A stretch of DNA of 64,000 bases from the NCBI GenBank assembly GCA_050084985.1, contig JBITNC010000001.1, forward strand, positions 171,616,001 through 171,680,000. Reading direction: 5' to 3'. Below, piece by piece: positions 1-13,146 of the stretch. The DNA is from Nageia nagi (lineage: Eukaryota; Pinophyta). The notes below the pieces were generated by a model. That model did not search any database, was not told the origin of the DNA, and worked only from the letters and a program-made list of their open reading frames with translations. Position 1 is the first letter of the stretch. Each line of letters begins with the position of its first letter. The position numbers and the translations under genes were made by a program.

Positions 1-189
1 TTGGCACCCTGAAAGCAATAATTCATGCTACTAGTGCCACACTATTTGATTCCATTCCTATTCCTATTTAGAGGAGGATGCTTGTATGCATGAGTGTTAG
101 CTAAAAAATAATGTAAAGTATGGGAAACACTTACTATATCGGTGCACCCTTGATATTATGAAGAAGGTGTGGGATTATTGAATACCCCT

Positions 190-2319
190 AGCTATGCATT
201 ATTTAGGTGTACAGGTCCCACCTGGTTAGCCAACTTTGTATCCATCCTGATTGCTCCATTATTAATGAAATCCTATATAAAGTTATGAAAAGTCTTGCAA
301 TCCCAAGTTAGATGACCAGGTACCCTATGATAATTGCAAAATTCTTCATAGTGAAAATTTTTAGGCACACCATTAGTAAACTTAGGTTAAACAATAGGAG
401 GAAATTCAAGTAGTTCCTCATCTAATAATACATTCAAAATATTAACAACACTATTAGTCAAAAGAGTATATTGGTGAGTATGTTTGGGTGGAGAAATACC
501 TCATTTTTTGCATGTATCATTATTTGCTTCAATCTTGGTGTGATTTTCAGTAATAAGTTTTGTAGGTGAAGCATGATCAACATGTTTCATAGCACTCAAT
601 TTTTTAATGCATGGTTCTTCTTTAGTAACAATGTCAATCATATCTCCTAAAGACATATCATGATTAGAAATGAAAAATAGCTTATATATAGGTAAGAGAC
701 CATCCACAAAAATATGCTTGAGTTTGTGTTCATCCATGGTAATTTTACTAGCAATTTTTTTCCATAACTTCACAAAATCCTTCATTTATTGGTTAGGGAG
801 TTGTTTAATTTTACACAATTCGTTAAGATAAACCTTCTTAGTAATGTTGTAACCATAATCATGTAAAAATATGTGAATCAAATCCTCATACCTATCAATG
901 CTACTTTTAAGAAGGTGGAAGTACCATTTTAGATCCTCATCCTTCAAACTGTAAAAAAACAACTTAGCCAACAAATCTTGGTCATGCATATATTCAGTAG
1001 CTTCTTCATGAAATTTACGAATATGCATCCTAGGATCTTGCATACCATCAAACTTAGTAAATTTGAAATTCTTTTTTCAAGGGATTATTTTGGGAAGAAT
1101 TATATCAGTAAGGGATCTTTTTAAACATGAAAGGAAATCATCCTCACCACTCATAATGTTGTTAGGTCCTACATTGGTATTTAAGGATGGTGGTGGAGGA
1201 GGTTGTTGGATATTGTTTGGTGTTTGATGTGGAGTATATTTCAAAATAGGAAACTCATTAGTATGATTAACCTTATCCTAATCAAGTTCATGCAATACCC
1301 CTACCAAAATTTCCAATTATTCATATGGAGGTTGTTTATGCTAATTAGTATTTTCTTGGATATCTGTAATGATACCTACTTTAATCTTATGCTCCTCAAG
1401 AGTCTAAGTTGGTTGTAGCTTAAAGGTTTCTCTAATAAATTCGATAAGTTGTTGTTTAACAAGAGTTTTAATCTCATCATTAGGTAAAAGAATTTGAGTT
1501 TTACCTTTGTTTTCCCTATCGAAGTAATGTGGATTAAGGATCAAACTATTGTAAGATTCTTCTTCTTCATACTTAAGTTCTAATTGATCATCACTTCTGG
1601 AAACATATTCCTCTTGCAATGGCTATTCTAACTCAGTATCAAGCATTAGTTCAAGCTTTGCTCCATTAGGATATACATTGCCCACATTATGGTGAAAGTT
1701 GACCATGCTGCCTGCATTATGCATTTCATGTGTAGGTTGAAGATGTTTCAAATATTCCTTATAGAGGAACAAACTATCTTCTAATTCTATAGCTTTTGAA
1801 TTATTATCAAGAAAATTTGCATTGATAAAGTATAATAGAAGCATTATTACAAATACAAAATTATATCCTTTCTTTATTAAATAACACCTTTTGAATGGAT
1901 CAAGCATGGAAGGGAATCCTATCAAGATCAAGGAGTTCATCATCATCAAAGGGTTACGGATTAGGAGACAAATTATCCAAGTTGCTAGGGTCAAATATAG
2001 CATAGTGATTAGGAGTCTCTCTGATAATGGACATTCATTTACTAGAATTTAAAGATTTAGGGTCCTAGATGGTATTAGGAGGGGGGATTTGAATAGATAA
2101 TTCAAGATTAATTCGAAGACTTCTCCTAACCTTTGAAAATTGTACTTTAGATTTTGATATGGTAGGGTTATCTGGGTTAAGATCCATCTTTGAGATATAA
2201 GCAAAACAAGCCATATTTTTATCTTTCTCTTTTGCTACTAATTGGAGCACTCCCTCTTTAGAGAGAAAATGTAGCGAAAGTGGATTCATGATGTTACAGA
2301 AGGATTTTTCCCTAGACAA
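190..2319 (-). pseudogene. Ty3/gypsy gag, element A (interrupted)
   Basis: Minus-strand gag of a Tat-like gypsy element, directly downstream of PBS and LTR A. It begins near 2319 (MNPLSL lies a few codons in) and runs down to about 190. The capsid-type core lies at about 500-1075 with motifs FDGMQDPRMHIRKF and MHDQDLLAKLF, then KWYFHL and KQLPNQ, as in Retrotrans_gag proteins. At 245-365 there is a knuckle FCNYHRVPGHLTWDC, i.e. CX2HX4HX4C, the CHHC variant typical of Athila/Tat-type gags. One in-frame stop separates the two core halves at 785/786, and further stops and shifts lie upstream. The same gag recurs at 27255-29440 and 44930-47230. Role in an intact element: virus-like particle and RNA packaging. 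No protease or polymerase is visible before the window edge. Confidence 0.85.
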
Positions 2320-2340
2320 TGACCTAGGTGTGTAAGAATG

Positions 2341-2355
2341 TCGATTTCACCAAAA
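2341..2355 (-). other. Primer binding site of element A
   Basis: Read on the minus strand, the bases next to the LTR end (..GTCTACA) are TTTTGGTGAAATCGA. Elements D (49387) and B (47268) carry closely similar sequences in the same place, so this is the likely tRNA primer site. I cannot name the tRNA. Confidence 0.6.
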
Positions 2356-3037
2356 TGTAGACTCTAAATAATGCAATAATATAATTAATTAGTGAAAATA
2401 ATACATGCACTATTTGGTCTATTTTTTTGTTGACATAAAGTAGGAATATGATAATAAATGTTTAAGCATACAAGTTCATTTTGTCAATATGAATATTTAA
2501 TTGATTAAGGAAAGTCATACATCAAGAATGAGCAATATAACATACATAAGCATGATGTTGACACCCTAGTAACAGTACGTTGCAGGCATTGTGTTAAGGA
2601 TAAAACTAAATATGTGATGAAAGATAAAATAGCAATCGAACAAATGATTTATCAATATAACAAAAGTGTGATAGTGGTTGAGATTAGAGATTTGCTTATT
2701 ACAGATAAGAATACCTTACAAAGGTTTTCTTTGCAAATGATGCTCGAGTCTTTGGTTCTCTATTCGATGTTCAGTTAATAGAAGCCTTGGGTCTTCTATA
2801 ATCTACCCCTTGTTTAATCTTTTCTTGATGATAATCCCACGATTTATCTTTGTGTCTTGAATGCCTTTATATAGGGGTGCTTCTATTATAGGATTTGACC
2901 CCTTGTACATGCCACAAGGATCAAATACATGGCCTACACCTTTCTTATACATTTTTAATCCCTTTTTTAAATGATACATTATTAATGGATTAAAAGGATT
3001 TATTAAATACATAAAGGTTCATTTTGAGGCATCTACA
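2356..3037 (-). repeat. 5' LTR of element A
   Basis: A 682-bp LTR in minus orientation. It starts at 3037 with TGTAGATGCCTC and ends at 2356 with AGAGTCTACA, next to the PBS and gag of A. The start resembles LTRs C (TGTATATGCC) and B (TGTAGACACC). A TATA-like TATATAAA lies at 2867-2874 on the minus strand, a sensible promoter position. The partner LTR lies outside the window. Confidence 0.7.
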
Positions 3038-3536
3038 AGACCTCTCTATTTTAGAATGCAATTGTTGATCATGTTTCATATTCTCTATTTTTAAACACGT
3101 AGGGATCACATTTCATCAATCTAAATGTAGCTGCAGTTCACAACCATGATCATGTTTCAAGTAGAATGTGAAAGGGTGTGATTTATATTTGGTTTTCTTT
3201 TTTATTATTTTGTATTTTTTCCTTTGGCTTTCTATGTTGTTACATATTTATCAGATTGTTATTAATATGTTACTTGTAATTCATTTACTACTCTTGGTGT
3301 GTTGAATTGAGTTCCAGATTGTTGTGAGCTTATTTTTAGAAATACTTCATAATAATAAAATCTCCATTGTTGCAGATTTGTGAATGTTCCATTATGAATA
3401 TTGTTTTGGATTTATTCTTCATCTTGTATTAGATATTTGTAAGATTGATTGAGGGGTTTAATAAAAATGTGGAGTTTCTTCTTTGAAATTTATAAATTTC
3501 TTAGTGAATCTTGGCTTCCTATTGTGATGAGCTATC

Positions 3537-5757
3537 ATGACCAACAACATAAAATCTCTCCCAATTCTAGAGTTTAATGGCATAAATTATCTATATTGGA
3601 GCATAAAAATGAATAGTTTACTAATGTGTAAATAATTATAGGATATTATTAAATAAGGATATGATGAGCTAGCATATTGGAATGCACTCCACGAAGATAT
3701 GAAGAAGAATAAAAAGGAAGCTAAGAAAAATAATTATCTTCCATTGTATCATATCCATTTTGCTCTTAAATAAATAATATTTATAATCAGCAAAGGGTGC
3801 TTGGAAGGCTTTTAAAGAGGGATATGAAGGAAGTGATAAAGTAAATAGGTAAAATTACAAACCTTAAGAAGGGATTTTGAAAATTTGAATATTTAAGACA
3901 ACGAGAAAGCTAGAGATAATTGCATAAGGGTGAAAGATAATATCAATAAAATGGCCACACCTAGAGAAGACATGAATAAAATGGTTGTGATAAAGAAGAT
4001 ATTATGGACTCTCACTCCTAAATGGAACTTTTTTGTAATGATAATAAAAGAGAGAAAAGACTTGTCCACATTAGAATTTGAGAAATTGATGGAATCTCTT
4101 CTTTCCCAAGAGTAGAGAGTAAAAGAAGTGAGAGCTAATGAAAGTGTTTAGAAAGCCTTTTATTCAAAAAAGAATGAGGTTAGCAATAGTGCAAAAGTAA
4201 TAAGTCAAGGAAGAGGCTATCATTCCTCAAAAGGAAGAGGTAGAGAAGTTACATGTGGAAGAAGAGGTTCTTTTGGGAGAGGTACATTAAGAGATCAACC
4301 CAATAACAATGAATAATTCTCAACTCCTAGATGTGGTCAATATGCACATGATAGAGGTAGAGGATATATAAGAAATGAATAATGCTATCATTTTAACAAA
4401 TTTGGTCATTTTTAAAGAGAATATGGGCTAAAACAATCATAAAATGATAAGAAGGCTATAAATTATGATGAATAAGGGTACTATGGAGATCCATTTTTTT
4501 TAATCATATACTATGGTTGCATCTATTAAAGATGAAACTTGGATACTTGAAACTGGCTACACAAATCATATGATAGGAAAGAAAAACTTGTTATCATATC
4601 TTCATCATTCCTATAAAAAATCATAAATCTTGGGGATGAATCTACATTAGAGGTGGTAGCATAGGGGGACATGGAAGTTCAAACCAGGAAAGTAAAGAAG
4701 AAGGTAAATGAAATTTATTATTCTCCCAATATGAAACATAGTTTGTTAAGTATTGGCCAAATGCTTGAAAATAATTATAAGTTGGTGTTCAAAGGAAAGA
4801 ATTACATGTTTTATGACAAGAACAATTCAAATAGGTTGATCATTATTCTTCCAATATCAGCTAATAAATTATTTCCATTAGGAAAGAGAAAAACCTTTCT
4901 CATATGTCTATTGGAAACAAAAATAAGCTTTAGCATCTTAGATTTAACCACTTAATTTTGCAAGTTTGAAGATACTTTCTCCTCTTGTTTATGGATTACC
5001 AAAGGTTTAAGACCCTAAGGATGTATGTGAAGGATGTGCCTTGGAGAAGATTAAAAGGCACTCTTTTCCAAAAGGAGAGGCATGGAGGGCCTAATATCTA
5101 GTCTAATTGACCCATTTTGATATTTGTGGTCCAATTCAAATATTAAGTATTGGTATAAATTCTTACTTTCTCAACTTCATAGATGATTAATCAAGAATGT
5201 GTTGTAAACATGATAATTTTTAATGTTTTAAGGATTTCAAGAGCCTTGTTGAGAACCAAATTAGAAGGAGAATTAAATTCCTAAGGAATTATAGAGAAGG
5301 TGAGTTTTGGTCTAATGAGTTTCTACAATTTTATAGAGATAGGGAATTAAGAGATAAATGACAAGTTCCTACACTCCCCAATAAAATGGGGTAGTGGAAA
5401 TAAAAAATATAACATTGGTAGAGATGGAAGCATGCTACATATAAAAAAGTTGAAAAATTCTGATTGGGATGAAGTAATAAAAATAATAGTGTATATTAAA
5501 AATAGGACTCCCACAAAAAGCATGGAGAATATGACCTCGTATGAAGTATGGTTTGAGAAGAGACCAAATATGTTCCACTTCAAAGTTTTTAGATGTTTGG
5601 CCTATGTGAAGATAGTTGATGAGAGGAGAAATAAACTTGATGCAAAATGTGAGTCTTGTACCTTGATTGGTTATTCTGAGCACTCAAAGGCATATAGGTT
5701 GTATAATCCCAAAACACACTAAATAATTATATCTAGAAATGTAAATTTTGATTAAGG
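3537..5757 (+). pseudogene. Ty1/copia gag-protease-integrase remnant (element L)
   Basis: Degenerate plus-strand copia polyprotein. It starts with MTNNIKSLPILEFNGINY and a YWSIKMNSLL stretch, the N-terminal gag pattern of plant copia elements. A UBN2-like gag core follows (3930-4115; KDLSTLEFEKLMESL). A ruined zinc knuckle lies near 4380 (CYHFNKFGHF). The protease region starts near 4540 (DETWILETGYTNHM). GAG-pre-integrase is at 4671-4955 (YYSPNMKHSLLSIGQM). Integrase pieces run from 5027, ending in the C-terminal block 5432-5722 (MTSYEVWFEKRPN, LIGYSEHSKAYRLYN). Many stops and frame changes occur. No reverse transcriptase follows, so the copy is truncated; some linker-like sequence may continue to about 6000. 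No LTR could be assigned. Confidence 0.85.
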
Positions 5758-7918
5758 GGGAGTTAAGGGTCAATAAATATTTCTTTGTAGATGATGAAAA
5801 CCTTGAATATAGTTCAAAAAATGTTCAGCCTTATGTGTAGGCTAACTATGTGTAAATAGTGAAAAGTGAATCCCAACCATGTTCCATTGTATCTCCAAGT
5901 ACACCAACAACTTCTTCTAACAACCAACAAGTTTAACAATGCTTCACATCAAAGTTTTGATCCTCCTAATATTTATCCATACTCTTGATCCAACCACCAT
6001 ACAAGCTACTATCAAGGCCCTCATATTTATAAGTGATGAGCAGTACATAAGGGACACATGGTGTGAATCCAAGAATACATGAATAGGGCTTGCATGGTGA
6101 TTGAGGTAAGTGAAGATGGGAATATGTTGGTTGAGTTGAACAAGCTAACTAGGTGAGTGGGGTGAAGACTTGGTAGATAATTTGATTGATTCAATCAAAA
6201 TGAATATATTGGTTGGATTGGGAAAGTCAATAATGAGAAAAATAAGAGTTAGTAGATTAACTCATTCCTTGACCTAAAGGAGGGAATATTTGGTAAATTG
6301 GTTGATCAGATAGAGATAAAGAACAAAGCATGGATGAACCAAAGCTTGAAAAGACATTCAATTTGACCAAAAGGAATGTGTTGGTCAGGTATAAAAGGTT
6401 GATTACAAAAAATGTTAAAATTTATATTGATCTAATTAAAAACTTTTAAAAAATCACAATTCAAATGATCAAATTAGGGAGGTCAATGAAAACACAAAAT
6501 ATTTTATTGATTACCTTATCAATTTGACTAATTGAAAAATGACTTAGGAAAACTCCATCAGTTAGATTGGGGAGATCAATAAAAAAATTATTAAGGGAGG
6601 ACTCGATTTGACTAATTAGAACATGAAAAATTAATTTAGTTGTTTGAATAGGGTAGACCTATAAAAAAATTGTTAAGGAACAACTCAATTCGACTAACTG
6701 GAATATGACTCAAATAAAAGTAATTAGTCAGGTCTAGGAATATAGTTACAATGTTGAAGTTCAAATCAATCCAAGCAATTGAAATGAATCAAAATATCAA
6801 TTTTTTGAATTTTTTTCTTTTAATTTTTTTATTATAACATTGTTTAGAAGTTTTCAAGAATTTAAGTACCTAAAAATTTTGGTGGTAACACCTAAGTCAT
6901 CTTATCTAACAAGTCCTCGAATATGCCTAAGAAGGGTTTATCTAGAGTAGGGAGTATACCTTTGAAAAAGAGGCATACATGATAGAACTAAGAATGATGG
7001 AGTGTAAACCACCCTAGCTAATATTATTCTAACTCATCTGATATTGCCATAAATGTTCCTATTATATATAAACATGAATGGGAAAGGATGGCATCTTTAA
7101 GTAAAATTCCAACATTCAAATATGTACCACCCTCAATATTAATATTGTTGAATATTATAATATAGTACTTAAATTTACCTTTTTCATTTTTATTACTTTC
7201 TAGTGTTTGTTTAGAAAAATGTTTTCTAAAATAGCTAAAAATAGTCCAAATAATCCATAAGAAAGAGTCATGGTTTAAACATACAAACACCCCTTATTTT
7301 TTCAAATAATGATGTATTTGAAACTTGTACAAAATCAAAGTCATTGTTTGTAATTAGTGATTAGTAACATGATGACATGAAGAAATTAGTGATTGGTGAT
7401 ATGGAAAATTCATCCTAATGATAATTTTTTTTCACTAATCCAAAACTATTAATTTATCATATAAACTCAACAACATTCTACCAACTAGACTTGTTAGAAA
7501 ACTGAAGATTCCAATGATTGTCAAACCCATGTTCGTTAAGACCTAATGATCATTTACATTAGTGACAATATTCAAATTTATGACTTGATAAATCACCGAT
7601 GGAAAAAGAGGAATATTATATTTGAATCTAACTTCACATCTAAAGAAATGAGTATTGTATAGATTAGTTCTGATAATTGTGTACTATCAGCTTGACTATA
7701 CATCCAAAATGGTAGAGTATTGGGATTTCATGCCTTAAGTGGGTATGTCATTTATAAAAAAATATTATTTAATATTTTACCATTAATTATAGGAAACTAA
7801 TACACGCCATACATACATGATAAATACATATTTATAAAAAATAAAAGGGTACACACCAATCAATAAGATAGTTATAAATGAGTAATTAGAGAAAAGAATT
7901 TACATCTAAGGTTGATCA
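5758..7918. other. No recognisable gene
   Basis: AT-rich sequence after the truncated copia remnant. Apart from the weak repeat at 6481-6745, nothing here could be assigned. The first few hundred bases may be eroded integrase-RT linker of L. Confidence 0.5.
6481..6745. repeat. Three degenerate tandem units of about 80-95 bp
   Basis: Blocks starting near 6481, 6574 and 6656 share the order: gatcaataaaa-like start, then cgatttgactaattagaa-like middle (the middle reads atttgactaattgaaaaa, atttgactaattagaaca and attcgactaactggaata). Strongly diverged; origin unknown. Confidence 0.45.
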
Positions 7919-8559
7919 TGACATTAGAGCTAGTTGTTTATTTTAGTAATATTGAAGTATTTCTTTGTAATACCTTTATTTTATTCATTTTTTAACTTAT
8001 TCCTTGATAAAGGTGCGATTATATTCCAATCCCCATGAAGGTGCAAGTATTTCCTTCTATTGTGGGAGAAAGAGGTAGATTGATTATAAGTAGTGGTTCA
8101 TTGATTGAGACTTATATAAATGCAATAATTATTTTCCAATTTGAATATAAATTTATTTCTATCTATTTTTGCCCCTGTTGTCCTGATATTATTTCTTAGA
8201 GCTCAAAGGTGATTCTTCACTAGTACAAAGTTCTTGAGTTGACATTATCTCCTTATGCATGAACACCACTAGTTAATCTTACATGAACACCACTAGTTAA
8301 TCTTAGTTACTAATCATTTTTCATTTATTCCATGTTAAGGTTAATATATAATATCCATCACACAATACATAAACATCAATATGATGAAAAAAATTTAACC
8401 TCATTTCACTGATAATTCATGTTCTAAATTGTTAATGGTCTTTATAGGCTAAGAGGAGAAAAATTGTGTTGCATTAAAAATATGGTTATCTAAATTAGGG
8501 GACATACTTGTATATTAGTAAAATCATTAATATTTTATCCTAAGTGAAGGGGATTAGCA
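7919..8559 (-). repeat. Candidate 3' LTR of element K
   Basis: The minus-strand sequence following the PPT at 8560-8570 starts TGCTAATCCCCTTC, as expected for an LTR just 3' of the gypsy integrase gene K. A TATA-like TTTATATAAG lies at 8111-8120 (minus). The far boundary is a guess based on a ..TGTCA end. No partner LTR was found, so this stays tentative. Confidence 0.35.
8258..8305. repeat. Perfect 24-bp tandem duplication
   Basis: Two identical, adjacent copies of a 24-base unit (catgaacaccactagttaat + ctta) at 8258-8281 and 8282-8305, inside the candidate LTR of K. The perfect identity suggests a recent slippage event in otherwise old sequence. Confidence 0.9.
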
Positions 8560-8570
8560 TCCCCACTTAA
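8560..8570 (-). other. Candidate polypurine tract of K
   Basis: Minus strand TTAAGTGGGGA directly before a TG-starting sequence and about 110 bp after the end of the K integrase gene. This is the usual place and composition for plus-strand primer tracts of gypsy elements. Confidence 0.4.
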
Positions 8571-8682
8571 ACTATTGAACCCTAAAATATTTCAGTATGT
8601 GGTATAGATTCAAATCATCAATGAATTGAAATTCATCACAACAATTATCCAATTATAGAAGCTTCATTTATATTTGTACTTT

Positions 8683-9202
8683 TTACCTAATCAATTATTT
8701 TAAATAAGACACATGAAAATATTATATATATTAGAATTTTATGGTAGTTCTAAATGATATTCCACTATTCCTATTTTTCTTAATACTTTGTATGGGCCAT
8801 GAAACTTTGGAGCTAACTTTTATTTGGTTTTTATCTTTAAGGATGACTATTTTGTTCAGTTACAATCAAATAGATATCATGTTTCCAAAATTAAATCTCC
8901 TTTATCAATATTCTAGTTTTTTTTTTTTTTTTTAATTTATTATATTTTATGTTTGACAAATATTATCTTCAAGATTCCTCATTACTTCCTATTGTTACTC
9001 ATAAGCCCATTCACTTCTTCCACTTCAGTGGATTCTAAAAAATATAGAATTATAGGATATGTTTTCCCATATAATGGTAAAAAAGAATATAACTTTAAAT
9101 ATAATTGATAAGTTGTACTATATCAACACTCCATCAATGGTAGACATTCACATGCAAATTATTTTTAAGAAGCTCCCAAATATTTTTCACCAGCTTCATT
9201 TG
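8683..9202 (-). pseudogene. Ty3/gypsy integrase C-terminal part (element K, 3' half)
   Basis: Minus-strand remnant of the integrase C-terminal region of a chromovirus-like gypsy element. Recognisable blocks, in more than one frame: FLPLYGKTYP near 9060, GDLILET near 8870, and the characteristic KFHGPYKVLRKIGIVEYHLE near 8800 followed by ELP and a degraded FHVS-like segment. Joined with 13409-14220 it makes one integrase gene. Element J (9203-13408) is inserted between the halves, and the pattern resumes at the junction. Multiple stops; not functional. Confidence 0.85.
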
Positions 9203-9465
9203 TGAAGAGAGTGATGAACCTAGCAATTAGAGAGACATGAAGAAAATCATGAAAATGCTAAAAAATGATAGCTTGCATTATATTATAACAACTAAAGAAC
9301 CTTGTTTAAATAAGAAAGGAAACAAATGAGAACTACATGATCAAATCAAGATCAACCCTATGATTATAACAACTAGATAAATATGATAACTCATAAACAC
9401 ACTAACTTAGCTAGTGAACTTAAGCTATCCTAGATACCTAAAAAAGGTATTAAATAATACTAACA
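9203..9465 (-). repeat. 3' LTR of J
   Basis: Matches 13147-13408 closely over 9225-9465 (shared cttagctagtgaacttaagc and neighbouring blocks); the last 20 or so bases are more diverged. In minus orientation it starts TGTTAGTATTATTT. Confidence 0.8.
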
Positions 9466-9475
9466 TCCCCCTTAA
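9466..9475 (-). other. Polypurine tract of J
   Basis: Minus strand TTAAGGGGGA immediately before the TGTTAG start of the 3' LTR, a typical copia-like PPT-LTR junction. It fixes the element orientation. Confidence 0.75.
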
Positions 9476-12400
9476 CTGCTACTAGAAAGGAGTGTGAATA
9501 AGTAACTAAAAAGGAAAAAGATGAGTCCCAAAAACTAATCCTAATGAGGTACTCATGTGCAATAGCTATCACAAATAAAAAAACATGAAACTCTCTTATA
9601 GAGGATGAAAATCAATATGGGGAAAAACCATATACCAAAAGAGAGAGGAAGGTGGAGAGGAAAGAATCCTTATCAACACCCCCTAAGGGAAACTTCCATA
9701 ATCACAATCAAGTAAGGTGATGCAAATATGTCTATAGTAATACCTCCCAAAGTACAATCACCAACAAGGGAACATTGCAAAAGATCAATGTGATTTACCA
9801 TAAATATATAGATATATTTGCACTGAACTGAGTGTATCTTAGTAGGAATAAAGGAGTTAAGAGGCATACATATGAAATATTACCAATACAAGAAAGCATG
9901 ATAAGGAGGGAACATAATTGAATTTGGTACTGGTGATGATAAATAAGGATGTGAAGCATACCAAAGTGAATAAGTCACCAATGAACCAGGTAGAAGAGAG
10001 TAAAAAAACTAAATGTCCTACTACACAATAAAGGAAGCAAGATAATTCTCTAAGGAAATAAAGAAATAGGATAAGGGGGATCATAAAAAAAAAATAAGGC
10101 CCACCATAAGAAGGTGCTCATGATGCTTGATATGTGAAAGAGATAAATAAAAATAAAAATAAGAATTGGAGCTCCTCACTATGCTCAACAACATCAAAAG
10201 TTTGAGACTCTATAGAGAGATAAGCAAGTCCATCCAAAAGGTCCTCATAAAATAAAATTATTCACTTGCAAAAAATCAAAAATTATTGAAGTAGAATTAA
10301 CATAAATAATAACATCTCACAATAAAATATCTTATACAACTTCTACCTCATTCACTGAATCTTGATTCAATAAGGCATATTCATGGCAAGATGAGGGAGC
10401 TTCAAAATGTGTATAAAGTAGTGAGAAATATAAATACAAAGTTGGTAAAAAGTTCCAATTGAAAGGTGGTAAAATACCATAATAAACACTATCAGTAGTG
10501 TAGCACATGATATCACTCACATAATAGATCTTGGACCTCTAGAACTCAAACTCAAGTGTGATATGATGAGGTGTAGTAATAGGACCAAGAAGATATGGCA
10601 GAAGCTCATGAGAGTGCAAGTTCTCAACAAGGATATCATGCCATACATGATAGGAAGCTATATCAACTAATGAAGTAAAAAGAAGTTTGAATAATTCCTC
10701 CATGGTAGTCACCTAAACAAGATCACCAAAGAAATCCCCCTACAAAATATGCCTTCAAGATAAATAAATGATTTCCATGAAAAAATGCCTTTATAATTTT
10801 TTGTGTAGATTGGAGGATGAATTTTTGAAAGGAATTCCAACCTTTTAAATAGCCAAATCTTAAGAAGATATTACAATTGAGCTCATATAAGAGACTTGGG
10901 CTGATAAGTGGCCAATCCCAAAAGGCCAAATTCAAAATTGGTATAAAACATATGCCACTACAACTTCAAAATTAGAAACATCACCTAAAATTGGAATATT
11001 GTTGATAAAGACTAACAATCTGAGCTAGAGGATTCAAGATCCCCAAAACAATGAAATAGGAATATCATAAAAATAATATTTCTAAATGCAAAAGATAATG
11101 AAGAACTCAAAAATCCATAAGGATGAGAAGGAAAAGCAACCCATAATCCCAAAGTTTGTCAACTTACTAGTAAATAATTTCCCTTACTAGAGCTCTAAGT
11201 CTCCAAATCTACATTGATTTCTCTTGCTAAGAGATTACAAGCCTAAAAATTTGCATTACCTTAAGCTAACTAGCCTTGATTTCTCATGATCTTCAAGGTC
11301 TTCTCAATGCATTAATACTTCAAATTATTGTTCTAAACTCATCCATGAGATGTCTGCATCATATTCCAAATAATTCCCATACATTGTTTAGAAATTAATG
11401 ATAATTTGAAACAATGCCCATACATTGCTCGATCTCCATGAAAATTCTTCAAGAAACTTCCACACAAAGCTCAGTCATAGTGAGAGACCACCAAGAAATA
11501 CTCATGCATTATTTAGTAACAAGAAGAGACCCCCAAACACTACCCATACAATGCTTTAAGCTAAGATCACCCATCAGTATGAATGCTATCCTTAGGGAGA
11601 GGAAAAACTACCCATACATTCCATTTCTTGATTGATACATAACTCCAATATAAAGGAATAAAAATACATTGACCAAAAGCACTCCTTCATCTAGATAACC
11701 CTTGAATCACATCAAACATGTAAGAAATCATCCCTCAACTACTGTGTAGCCTATCAATTCTCCATCAAGTATAAAACTCAAAGTTTGTATAATGAAAAGC
11801 TAGGTTTTGGTCACCAACCAGAACTGGATAGAGAAAACTAAACCAAATATCAAAAGGAAGGTTGAAAACCTTAGCATATTTCCTCCAACATCACTTCTCA
11901 ACATAGAAAAGGTAGACCTAATCACCAAAGAGCAATTAATTTAAAGATGTTTGCAAGGGGACATTCTCAAGATCATATAACCTTCAATCAGGACCATGCT
12001 TCCCTACTATCTCCAAGAGGCCATGATGCCAAAACACCTCCATGTAAAGGACATTCTAGGGACTGCAATCCCATAAGGAAAACTTGGAGATACCTTCCCA
12101 TAAAAATCATTCTTAAAGGCATACAAGAACCTTCATTGAGCAACACCAAATTATCCTACAAGATCCTTGGACACTATCACAATAGCACCCAACCTCACCT
12201 ACATTTTCCAAGAACTCCAAGGCATCATCAGCTTTCCCATCATCATCGGCATCACCCTCCTCACTCGTAATGTTGCCAAACCCTAGAAATCCCCTACCAC
12301 TCTGATCCATCCTTCCATGTGGTTCATTTCTTAGCCTTTCATTATGTAAAATGCCTTTATAATTCAAGTGTACAACCAAGTTCACTAAGTAGTTCTTAGA

Positions 12401-13146
12401 GTCTACTCGCATACAAAAAACAACACTAAAAATAAAGTTCCTATGTAGAAGTTATGTAATTAATTAGATTACCTCCTCCAAAAAAATTTTTATGCCCCCA
12501 AAAATTTACAATAGGGTAAAAATTAAAAAATTAAACCCCAACTTTACAATTCTCACAAAAAATAAAAAAAATTAATGTGACACTTTTTAAAAAAAATTAC
12601 AAAGTCTCTAATGTTGAATGTGAGGTGAGAAAAATATTTTCCCAAACCCTAATGTTCTTAAAACTAGGGATACATTGTGAGGGACTTATGAAAAATGTAG
12701 GACTCTACACAAATCATTATTACTCAAAATATGATGAGGTACAGGTAATCAAGTAGGTTGAGAGCATATGTGGTTATGCCAATGGATGCACATAGGTAAG
12801 GTCACCTTTAAGAGAATGCCTCTATGAGGTTAGGTGTATTACTATAGATATGTCTCAAAACAAGTCTATGAACATCAATCAAGTCAATGCACATGAGATG
12901 CAAAGATGAATTGTGAGCCTATGGTGGTGCAATGAGACTACATGGGATCCATAAAATGATACATAGATTTGAGAATTTGGAATGTGCCAAAAATATTCTA
13001 TAAGACTTTATATCACATGTAGGGATTGGAATTTTTGCAATAATGTTGAGAAATTGCAAGGGAAAATTAGATTTGGTGTTCAATCCTACTTGGATAGACT
13101 AAGCAAGATGTTTTCCTACTTTCACATGTCATTACTTTAAAAAAAT
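9476..13146 (-). other. Internal region of J, no identified domain
   Basis: About 3.7 kb between the LTRs of J. Open stretches are short (up to about 100 codons). One at 9673-9867 (minus) ends in a sequence faintly like a copia RNaseH tail (ITIDIFASPY versus the usual ADIFTKPL). Another at 12113-12412 (minus) encodes an acidic stretch EEGDADDDGKADDALEFLE with no family I recognise. Around 11370-11620 short blocks related to CCCATACATTG recur. No PBS of a known type is seen. Confidence 0.5.

Noticed and set aside
5740-5770. PPT-like AAGGGGGAG after the L integrase segment
   Set aside because: It lies where integrase-RT linker is expected and is not followed by a recognisable LTR; no RT precedes it.
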